64,000 nt of DNA from ZC4RG29 sp036273935 (GTDB lineage Bacteria > Bacteroidota > Bacteroidia > Cytophagales > Cyclobacteriaceae). Below are positions 57,897 through 64,000 of the stretch, one piece after another; the stretch's first letter is position 1, and every line of letters begins with the position of its first letter. The notes beneath the pieces were generated by a model that saw nothing but the letters and a program-made list of their open reading frames with translations, was not told the origin of the DNA and did no database searches. Position numbers and translations under genes: made by a program. Location of the stretch: contig DASUGQ010000118.1 of assembly GCA_036273935.1 (NCBI GenBank), positions 1-64,000 on the forward strand, read 5' to 3'.

Positions 57897-58505
57897 TTAT
57901 TCTGATTGATAGGACTCCTCGATCCAAGATATGTCTACTTCAATTTCCAATGGAATTTCTGTAGTTGATCGAGGGCTTGAATTGTAGTGCTGGTTTTCAT
58001 GCGCATCATCTTTGACCTTACGATGGGGCTTTAACATCGGATTCGCGTAATAAATTGTTTCGATCCCGACCTCTTTGAGCACACCCAAACACATCGTACA
58101 AGGCCGGCGACTTGTGTAGAGTATACTACCCTCAAGAGACAGCATGTTTAGATATTTGCTGGCCGCGCGCACAGCTTCTATTTCGGCATGGGCCGTTGGA
58201 TCGCCACTGTACAATGCCCTGTCCCAACCTTCACCGATTACCTCGTTATTCATGACGACTAAACTACCAGCCCGAATCCTGTACCCATCCTCCAGCGCCT
58301 GTTGACCGATGGCCATTGCCCGTATCATAAAAGTTGTGTCCTGGCTAGTCATCCGCTTTTGGTAGAACATGACTTTTTTGTTTCGTTCCTGGTCGTGACT
58401 AATGGATCGTTCAGCATTGCTGTGTGCATAAATGCTAAACCCAATCACTGCGACCAGTAGCATGAAACTAACGAAATGCAAATTCTTTTTCAGGAAGTTG
58501 TTCAT
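57897..58505 (-). CDS. Nucleoside/cytidine-type deaminase with N-terminal membrane anchor
   Basis: 202 residues from ATG 58505. Residues about 6-28 (KKNLHFVSFMLLVAVIGFSI...) form a single hydrophobic segment, then the deaminase domain with TAHAEIEAV (HAE, catalytic Glu and zinc His) and PCTMCLGVL (PCxxC zinc cysteines), as in guanine/tRNA adenosine/deoxycytidylate deaminases. An export or anchor segment is odd for enzymes that usually act in the cytoplasm. The gene begins 4 bases after the aconitase stop and is the last of the GreB-HPF-PRT-aconitase transcript. Substrate unknown. Confidence 0.8.
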   Translation of the reverse strand: MNNFLKKNLHFVSFMLLVAVIGFSIYAHSNAERSISHDQERNKKVMFYQKRMTSQDTTFMIRAMAIGQQALEDGYRIRAGSLVVMNNEVIGEGWDRALYSGDPTAHAEIEAVRAASKYLNMLSLEGSILYTSRRPCTMCLGVLKEVGIETIYYANPMLKPHRKVKDDAHENQHYNSSPRSTTEIPLEIEVDISWIEESYQSE

Positions 58506-58509
58506 GTCG

Positions 58510-61290
58510 CTATACTTCTGATTGCGTAAGGAATTGTCGCAGTACATATTGCAGGATTCCGCCATGCCGGAAGTACTCGATCTCGATTAATGAATCCAAA
58601 CGGGCAATAACTTCGAAGTTGATTTCTTGCCCATCCTGTTGGTGAGCCGATACATGAATTTTCTTTAGCGGTTCAAGCCCGTTCGCTATACCTGTTACGG
58701 TAAAGACCTCCCCCCCCGTCAACCCCAATTTTTTTGCAGAATCCCCGTTGAGATACTCAAGCGGCAAGACGCCCATCTCGACCAAATTGCTCCGGTGAAT
58801 TCGTTCATAACTTTCGGCAAGAACTGCTTTTATGCCGAGCAAGAGCGTGCCTTTTGCCGCCCAATCCCTTGATGAACCACTGCCATACTCCCTTCCAGCC
58901 AGCACGATCAAAGGTGTGTGTTCACGCCGATAATTCATTGCCGCATCATAAACCGGCATTTCCTTCCCAGAAGGTAAATGCGTGGTGTAACCACCCTCTC
59001 GTTGAGCGAGTGAATTTTTTATACGCACGTTGGCGAAAGTGCCCCGCACCATTACCTCATCATTGCCCCTCCTTGAACCATAGGAATTGAAGTTCTCTTT
59101 TTTTACGCCCTGCGCAATCAGGTATTGTCCTGCCGGGGTCGATTCGCTAAACTGGCCAGCGGGTGAAATATGATCCGTCGTGATGCTATCGCCCAGTACA
59201 AGCAGTGCTCTTGCCTGTAAGATATCGTCGAGGGCATCCGGAGTCTTGTCTATGCCGCTAAGAAAAGGGGCCTGCTTAATGTAAGTGGATGACTCTTCCC
59301 ACCTGTACAACTTATCATCGGACGCCTCCAGATCTCTCCACAACGTATTGCCCGTAAATATTTCCGAATAGTTTCTGGCAAAGTCAGCCGGGGAAAGCAC
59401 GGTGCTCATAACTTCATTGATCTCGTCATCGGTCGGCCAGATATCTTTTAAGTAAACAGGTTTCTGGTTTGGATCAAGGGTCAGTGGCTCATGAACAATG
59501 TCAATGTCGACTCGACCCGCGATCGCAAATGCCACGACCAGCATAGGAGACATCAGAAAATTCATTTTGACCTGGGGATGGATTCTCGCCTCAAAATTTC
59601 GGTTCCCGGAAAGCACGGATGCAACCACGAGGTTGTGTTGTTCTACTGCCTGTGCGATGAAAGGCGGCAATGGACCTGAGTTGCCAATGCAGGATGTACA
59701 GCCATAGCCTACTACGTGAAATTGTAGCGCAGCAAGATCATTCAACAAGCCAGCCTTTTCAAGGTAGCCAGTCACTACTTTGGATCCGGGAGCGAGAGAT
59801 GCCTTTACCCAGGGTTTAATGTCGACACCTCGCGCTCGCGCTTTTCTGGCTACCAATCCCGCACCGATCATCACGAAAGGATTTGATGTATTAGTGCAGG
59901 ACGTAATGGCAGCTATAGCAACGGCGCCATCGGCGACCATGAATTTTTCATCACCCATGTTCACCCAAACTGACTTAATCCCATCAATCTCCTTTTCTTC
60001 TATCTTGGTTTCCGGCGGGAGTGCAGGTGATGATGGAACTACCTGGCTTCCTCCTTCAGCAAACCACCGCGCTAATTGGTCGGGTGGTTGCACGTACCTT
60101 CGTCCGAACGATTCGTGTAAATGATCAATGAACGTTGATTTTAAGTTCGTTAAAGATATTTTATCCTGGGGACGCTTCGGCCCGGCGACCGTTGGCTCGA
60201 TGCTGGCAAGATCAAGTTCCAATACCTTGGAATAAGAGATGTCTTCTTTGCCGGTCCGCCACAACATGTTGACTTGGCAATATTTTTCGACAAGATCAAT
60301 TTGCTCTTCTGAGCGGCTGGTCTGTCGCATATATTCAAGCGTCTTATTATCGATCGGAAAAAAGGTTATCGTGCAACCAAATTCAGGGGACATGTTTCCT
60401 ATAGTGGCTCGGTCAGGTACAGATAGGTAGTCAACCCCCTCCCCAAAAACCTCAACAAATTTCCCAACCACTCCCGCGCTCCTTAAACGTTCGGCAATGG
60501 TGAGAACAAGGTCGGTGGCGTTGGATCCTGCAGGGAGCCTGTTCGTTAGTTTCAGGCCTATTACCTGAGGCATAATGAAATAGATCGGCTGCCCGAGTAT
60601 TGCAGCTTCAGCTTCGATGCCGCCAACTCCCCATGCCAACACCCCAATTCCATTAACCATTGGCGTGTGGCTGTCGGTGCCTACCAGCGTGTCCGGGAAT
60701 ATTTCTCCATTTCTTTCGACAACACCCTTCGATAAGTATTCCAGGTTGACTTGATGACAAATACCCATACCCGGAGGAACCACACTGAAGTTATTGAATG
60801 ATCGTTGTGCCCACTTCAAAAATCGGTAGCGCTCCTGGTTACGCTCGTATTCTTTTTCTATATTCTTTGCATACGCATAATCGGCTCCGAAATAATCTAC
60901 TTGCACGGAATGGTCAACAATAAGGTCAACCGGGATTAGTGGGTTTATCTTTATAGGATCTATTCCTTTCCTTGCAGCTTCGGCCCGTAAAGAGGCGATG
61001 TCCACCACTGCCGGCACTCCGGTAAAATCCTGCATCAGAACACGGGAGGGTTTAAACGGAATATCCTTGTCCGATCCGGTTGGTTTCCACTGAAGAATTG
61101 TCTCTATGTTTTCTTCGGTCACCGTGAAGTTGTCGAAGTTGCGGATTGCGTTCTCGAGTAAGATACGGATGGAGAACGGTAGCCTGCTGATATCATATCC
61201 CTGTGATTCAAGTTCCGCCAAGGAATAATAGCCGAGGCTACCTCGACTGGTTTTAAGGACCTTTTTTATTTGATATGGATTATTGGACAT
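58510..61290 (-). CDS. acnA: Aconitate hydratase, AcnA type
   Basis: A 926-residue protein with all AcnA features: IPFKPSRVLMQDFTGVPAVV, VDHSVQVDYFG, GICHQVNLEYLS, GTDSHTPMVNGIGVLAWGVG, iron-sulfur cysteines in ITSCTNTSNP and GYGCTSCIGNSG, and the swivel domain SYGSRRGNDEVMVRG...GREYGSGSSRDWAAKG. It isomerises citrate to isocitrate through a [4Fe-4S] cluster. AcnA-type enzymes are more oxidant-stable than AcnB and are stress-induced. Its place between a phosphoribosyltransferase and a deaminase, in a run of stress genes, agrees with that. It is probably not the only aconitase in the genome. Confidence 0.96.
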   Translation of the reverse strand: MSNNPYQIKKVLKTSRGSLGYYSLAELESQGYDISRLPFSIRILLENAIRNFDNFTVTEENIETILQWKPTGSDKDIPFKPSRVLMQDFTGVPAVVDIASLRAEAARKGIDPIKINPLIPVDLIVDHSVQVDYFGADYAYAKNIEKEYERNQERYRFLKWAQRSFNNFSVVPPGMGICHQVNLEYLSKGVVERNGEIFPDTLVGTDSHTPMVNGIGVLAWGVGGIEAEAAILGQPIYFIMPQVIGLKLTNRLPAGSNATDLVLTIAERLRSAGVVGKFVEVFGEGVDYLSVPDRATIGNMSPEFGCTITFFPIDNKTLEYMRQTSRSEEQIDLVEKYCQVNMLWRTGKEDISYSKVLELDLASIEPTVAGPKRPQDKISLTNLKSTFIDHLHESFGRRYVQPPDQLARWFAEGGSQVVPSSPALPPETKIEEKEIDGIKSVWVNMGDEKFMVADGAVAIAAITSCTNTSNPFVMIGAGLVARKARARGVDIKPWVKASLAPGSKVVTGYLEKAGLLNDLAALQFHVVGYGCTSCIGNSGPLPPFIAQAVEQHNLVVASVLSGNRNFEARIHPQVKMNFLMSPMLVVAFAIAGRVDIDIVHEPLTLDPNQKPVYLKDIWPTDDEINEVMSTVLSPADFARNYSEIFTGNTLWRDLEASDDKLYRWEESSTYIKQAPFLSGIDKTPDALDDILQARALLVLGDSITTDHISPAGQFSESTPAGQYLIAQGVKKENFNSYGSRRGNDEVMVRGTFANVRIKNSLAQREGGYTTHLPSGKEMPVYDAAMNYRREHTPLIVLAGREYGSGSSRDWAAKGTLLLGIKAVLAESYERIHRSNLVEMGVLPLEYLNGDSAKKLGLTGGEVFTVTGIANGLEPLKKIHVSAHQQDGQEINFEVIARLDSLIEIEYFRHGGILQYVLRQFLTQSEV

Positions 61291-61292
61291 AG

Positions 61293-62033
61293 CTAAGAAT
61301 ATTTATTAATGTGTGTATCCACTGGTGTCAGCAGATGTTTTTGTTTTACAACACTCATTTTACTCTGTCGGTTGATCGGGAGTTTGCTATCCTGTTTGGA
61401 TCTTGTCGGAACGGTTAACAGTTCAACGACCTCTTCGTCTGTTAGGGCATTTGAATTCAAGTAAGTCCTTTGGACCGTATCCTCATTGGCTATGTGAATA
61501 AATGTTGTCGCGTCAGCGTGTTTTATGACGATTTGGGCGACGCTATGTGTGATTGCCGGTGAAGTAACAATAATCCGTTCAGGCTGCTGTCTTCGAATTA
61601 ATTTCAGCAAACAAAGGATTTCGGTGCAGCTTTGTATTAGATCATCAACAATGATTACCGTCTTGCTCTGGAAATCAAAAGAGATCGGACTATGAACACC
61701 TGGGTACCTACACAACAGTTCAGATTGTAACCTTCGAACATTACGATAAAGAAAGTCTTGAGGAACATCTCTGCCTGCGCTCTCCACAACTGCATGGTTG
61801 AAGCCAACCACTCCGATTGATCGGGAGCAGTCACCTGGATCTTCAATCCTTATGCTTGGCATGAAGATCAAATCGCAGCTCAACCGTCTCGATAGAGGGA
61901 TGGCGATAGGCAGTGCGCCATTCGACATAGCGATGACGCAGCAGTCTTGGAGACTATACCGATCGAAGCTGGGAGCCAATTTGCTGAAAGCGGCTTCCCG
62001 GTCTCGGAATAAATATTTGCGCCGACTAGTCAT
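61293..62033 (-). CDS. Phosphoribosyltransferase-like protein
   Basis: A 246-residue protein with a type I PRTase core: CVIAMSNGALPIAIPLSRRL and the PRPP-loop KTVIIVDDLIQSCTEI (VDD retained, but LIQSC instead of the usual GIATG). C-terminal ~60 residues are a positively charged tail with no known domain. Such proteins in stress clusters are often fused to or near universal stress proteins. The altered PRPP loop makes catalysis uncertain. Ends 2 bases before the aconitase start. Confidence 0.75.
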   Translation of the reverse strand: MTSRRKYLFRDREAAFSKLAPSFDRYSLQDCCVIAMSNGALPIAIPLSRRLSCDLIFMPSIRIEDPGDCSRSIGVVGFNHAVVESAGRDVPQDFLYRNVRRLQSELLCRYPGVHSPISFDFQSKTVIIVDDLIQSCTEILCLLKLIRRQQPERIIVTSPAITHSVAQIVIKHADATTFIHIANEDTVQRTYLNSNALTDEEVVELLTVPTRSKQDSKLPINRQSKMSVVKQKHLLTPVDTHINKYS

Positions 62034-62074
62034 ACGATAGTAGTATTTGCCACGATCCGTGCAGTCAATTGTTA

Positions 62075-62410
62075 TTATAGTTTCAAATCCTTTTTATATG
62101 CCGTGCTTAACGGCACCCTTTGATAATTGCTTTTCCTGCGGGACATCTGTTGTTTGAGTGCTTCGCAGGTTCTCAGGATGGCCTCTTCGAATGAATGACT
62201 TTGCTTGCTTGCGAAGAGATCATATCCAGGGACAACCAATCTGATCTGACAGAACTTATTGTCTCTTGTGGCTGACCTGTCGAATCTTAAACTCATTTGA
62301 GCTTCTATGATCTGTTCGCTATATTGCCCTAGCTTGCCTAGCTTTTCTTCAGCAAAATCAAGCAGTTTTTCATCTGGATGAAATGATAGTGTTTGAATGT
62401 CAATTTTCAT
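62075..62410 (-). CDS. Ribosome hibernation-promoting factor family (HPF/RaiA)
   Basis: A 111-residue protein: MKIDIQTLSFHPDEKLLDFA, EEKLGKLGQYSEQIIEAQMS, FCQIRLVVPGYDLFASKQSH, SFEEAILRTCEALKQQMSRR. Length and fold match short HPF/YfiA proteins, which bind the 30S subunit and silence ribosomes in stationary phase or stress. It lies in the transcript Rnk2-HPF-PRT-acnA-deaminase. Confidence 0.9.
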   Translation of the reverse strand: MKIDIQTLSFHPDEKLLDFAEEKLGKLGQYSEQIIEAQMSLRFDRSATRDNKFCQIRLVVPGYDLFASKQSHSFEEAILRTCEALKQQMSRRKSNYQRVPLSTAYKKDLKL

Positions 62411-62454
62411 GTTTCGTCTTTAGCTTGTGATAAATCCATTTGATGATTACTTCT

Positions 62455-62865
62455 CTAAAGTGAATAGTCACCCACCGCCTCCGGCTGATAGGTGACCATA
62501 AGAATCTCAAACCGTTTATTGCCTTTTGGTGTATCCCATGAGGTGATGTCGCCAACCTGCTTACCGATTAACGCAGCGCCTACCCGTGAAAATACGGAGA
62601 CCTTTCTTTTGAGGTTGTCGGCATCCTGAGGATAAGTTATAGTGAGCTCGGCTTCTCTGTTACTTGACGTTTCCTTAAGAAAGACCCGTGAGTTCATTGT
62701 GACGACGTTTCTTGGTATGCGCTCCTGTGGAACCATCTCAGCCTTAGCTAGCTCCTTGTACAAATGCGCAGCGAATTCCGGCAACCTGGTTTTCGATGGG
62801 GCAGACTCCATTAAATTCATTAATCGTTGATAGTCGTTGGTTGTTATTATCATTCTGTTCTTCAT
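62455..62865 (-). CDS. Rnk/GreB-like transcription elongation factor (paralogue 2)
   Basis: About 136 residues; I take ATG 62865, which aligns with the start of paralogue 1, although ATG 62883 is also open. Motifs VTMNSRVFLKETSSNREAEL, TITYPQDADNLKRKVSVFSR, VGAALIGKQVGDITSWDTPK. Same architecture as the protein at 57195, so a duplication within the cluster. It is the first gene of the minus-strand stress transcript, 44 bases before HPF. Confidence 0.87.
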   Translation of the reverse strand: MKNRMIITTNDYQRLMNLMESAPSKTRLPEFAAHLYKELAKAEMVPQERIPRNVVTMNSRVFLKETSSNREAELTITYPQDADNLKRKVSVFSRVGAALIGKQVGDITSWDTPKGNKRFEILMVTYQPEAVGDYSL

Positions 62866-62895
62866 ATCATTCATAGTTATCATTAATACCAGCTG

Positions 62896-62945
62896 TTATC
62901 CGTGACGGATAATAGCAGATTGGCGGGGTCTAATCCCCCCGATAA
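62896..62945. terminator. Two hairpins between OsmC-2 and Rnk-2
   Basis: TTATCCG-TGA-CGGATAA (62896-62912) is a perfect 7-bp stem with a 3-base loop, and GGGG/CCCC arms near 62925-62940 form another. They follow the OsmC-2 stop (63000) in the direction of transcription and precede the Rnk-2 start. They could be a terminator, or the first could be an operator. Confidence 0.4.
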
Positions 62946-62999
62946 AGTTTTAATTGTTGCTTAAGGGATTGGGTCGTTGTCTACGGTTATTCAGCGTAC

Positions 63000-63425
63000 T
63001 CACCTGAGTGAGACCGCAAGGTCTACCTTTGCGGTGCCTCCATCATAGAGCCTTGAAACCGGACAATTTGATTTTGTGATTGCTGCCAGCTCCTGGAGTG
63101 TGTCGATACTTAGTTCTGGACAATCCACTTTGCAATCCAACGCAATCTTGGTGATGCTTGGCCCAATGTCATCTTTGTCAAGGGTAACAACCGCGTTGGT
63201 TGTGATGCTCGCAGGAATAAGGCCTTCCTTAGACAAAAGCAAAGCGAGATACATGGAAAAGCAACCCGCATGTGCTGCTCCTAACAAATCTTCCGGACTG
63301 CAACCAGGGGCGTTTTCAAAACGGGACGCGAATGTATAAGGAACTTCGTTTTTGTTAAATACCATTTTGCCACCACCATTCTTGATAGTACCGTTCCATT
63401 GCGCCTTTGAATTTGTCGTTGCCAT
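63000..63425 (-). CDS. OsmC family protein (SACOL1771-type)
   Basis: A 141-residue protein: WNGTIKNGGGKMVFNKNEVP, GCSPEDLLGAAHAGCFSMYL (first redox Cys) and TKSNCPVSRLYDGG (second Cys). Peroxiredoxin-like reduction of organic hydroperoxides. Distinct from the OsmC at 53235, so two subfamilies occur in this region. Confidence 0.9.
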   Translation of the reverse strand: MATTNSKAQWNGTIKNGGGKMVFNKNEVPYTFASRFENAPGCSPEDLLGAAHAGCFSMYLALLLSKEGLIPASITTNAVVTLDKDDIGPSITKIALDCKVDCPELSIDTLQELAAITKSNCPVSRLYDGGTAKVDLAVSLR

Positions 63426-63485
63426 TGGTTGGTTATTGATTTGTTGATTTTAATTATTGAAAATATAAAAAGTTGTTTGCCGCCT

Positions 63486-63962
63486 CTATTTATTGAGAAA
63501 CGCTGAGTACATCCAAACTAATTTCTCTTGCGCAAGAATATAGTCGCTCATCAAGGTTTGTGTTCCTTCATCACCGGCTTCTGCTGATAGCGAAAGAATT
63601 TCACGTTGAATAGATAAGACCACGTGGAGCGAATTCAGAATGTTAGACACGGAATCAATTCCGTCGCTTACCTGTTTGGTCTCCCTAATCTTTGAAAGGC
63701 GAATGTAGTCTGTGAATCTGTGATATGGAGCATAGCCTAACGTTAGAATCCTTTCCGCTATCTCGTCTATTTTCAGCAGCAGGTCGTTGTATAATTCTTC
63801 AAATTTGCCATGAAGTTCAAAGAATTTTTCTCCCCTGATATTCCAATGCGAACCTCTTGTATTCTGATAGAAAACAGAATAGTTTGCCAATAGTTCATTG
63901 AGTTTGTCCGCCAATTGAATGGTCTTGGTGCTGTTAAGTCCGATTGTGTTTACTGCTGTCAT
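63486..63962 (-). CDS. dps: Dps/ferritin-like DNA-binding protein
   Basis: A 158-residue Dps: LNELLANYSVFYQNTRGSHW, NIRGEKFFELHGKFEELYND, LLLKIDEIAERILTLG. The ferroxidase ligands (H..., D/E in ELHGKFEELYNDLLLKIDE) are present. Dps stores iron, protects DNA and detoxifies peroxide. Its promoter would lie in the last 38 bases of the window. Consistent with the surrounding stress genes. Confidence 0.93.
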   Translation of the reverse strand: MTAVNTIGLNSTKTIQLADKLNELLANYSVFYQNTRGSHWNIRGEKFFELHGKFEELYNDLLLKIDEIAERILTLGYAPYHRFTDYIRLSKIRETKQVSDGIDSVSNILNSLHVVLSIQREILSLSAEAGDEGTQTLMSDYILAQEKLVWMYSAFLNK

Positions 63963-64000
63963 GTTATTACTTTCGATTAGCTTTGTGTGTTGATAGGTAG

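Noticed and set aside
1..64000. CRISPR arrays, rRNA or tRNA genes
   Set aside because: No regularly spaced repeats and no RNA gene signatures were seen.

Overview
This window looks like a chromosomal stretch of a Bacteroidota bacterium, probably a Cytophagales-type gliding or soil/aquatic relative. The evidence is a 1378-residue hybrid two-component sensor (periplasmic propellers + kinase + receiver + AraC), a SusC/SusD pair, two secreted proteins with type IX secretion C-terminal domains, BACON and LamG lipoproteins, and promoters of the TAnnTTTG type. No tRNA, rRNA or CRISPR was recognised.

Layout. (1) 0-2.2 kb is a gene graveyard: the start of a PhoD-like gene running off the left edge, then remnants of a YnfA-family membrane protein and the N-terminal half of a murein L,D-transpeptidase. 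(2) 2.2-20.7 kb is a polysaccharide utilisation locus (PUL): a divergent sensor-regulator, a GH130 phosphorylase, an MFS transporter, an unknown-family lipoprotein, SusC, SusD, a LamG glycan-binding lipoprotein, a large T9SS-secreted paralogue of the unknown protein, and a Gfo/Idh/MocA oxidoreductase. The order suggests outer-membrane capture, cleavage by two members of an unassigned family, import, and cytoplasmic phosphorolysis/oxidation. (3) 20.7-24.4 kb is accessory debris: a frameshifted conjugative-transposon-type gene, an orphan FtsX C-terminus, and a duplicated HigB/HigA-type toxin-antitoxin locus. (4) 24.4-26.9 kb encodes a large FG-GAP/T9SS protein. (5) 27-41 kb is a mosaic: SWIM zinc finger + DUF6493-like pair, BACON lipoprotein, endonuclease/exonuclease/phosphatase-fold protein, a YnbA/YnbB/PlsC-like phospholipid operon, AbiEi/AbiEii toxin-antitoxin, and a tyrosine integrase. 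(6) 41-46 kb holds a frameshifted FtsX/MacB-type permease and a sialidase followed by a decayed N-acylglucosamine 2-epimerase. (7) 46-64 kb is a stress-response region: Crp/Fnr regulator, NADP-binding reductase, YceI, SDR, glyoxalase-fold protein, FMN reductase, CopB-type P-ATPase, RclC/YkgB, OsmC, cupins, DoxX + flavin reductase, ECF sigma factor, two Rnk/GreB-like factors, HPF, phosphoribosyltransferase, aconitase, a membrane-anchored deaminase, and Dps.

Three observations stand out. Two perfect TTGAT-N4-ATCAA boxes lie exactly 55 bp (centre to centre) from TAnnTTTG elements, next to a Crp/Fnr regulator that has the E..SR recognition residues of FNR. Related direct repeats at about 1.0 and 27.0 kb carry the last six codons of mnmE (trmE), a known island attachment site, and a diverged copy lies next to the integrase at 39.8 kb. 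The PUL contains two homologous proteins of a family I cannot assign. In addition, at least four recognisable genes are interrupted by what look like single-base deletions (near 21.85, 41.52, 49.94 and 53.03 kb). These are either young pseudogenes or residual assembly indels.
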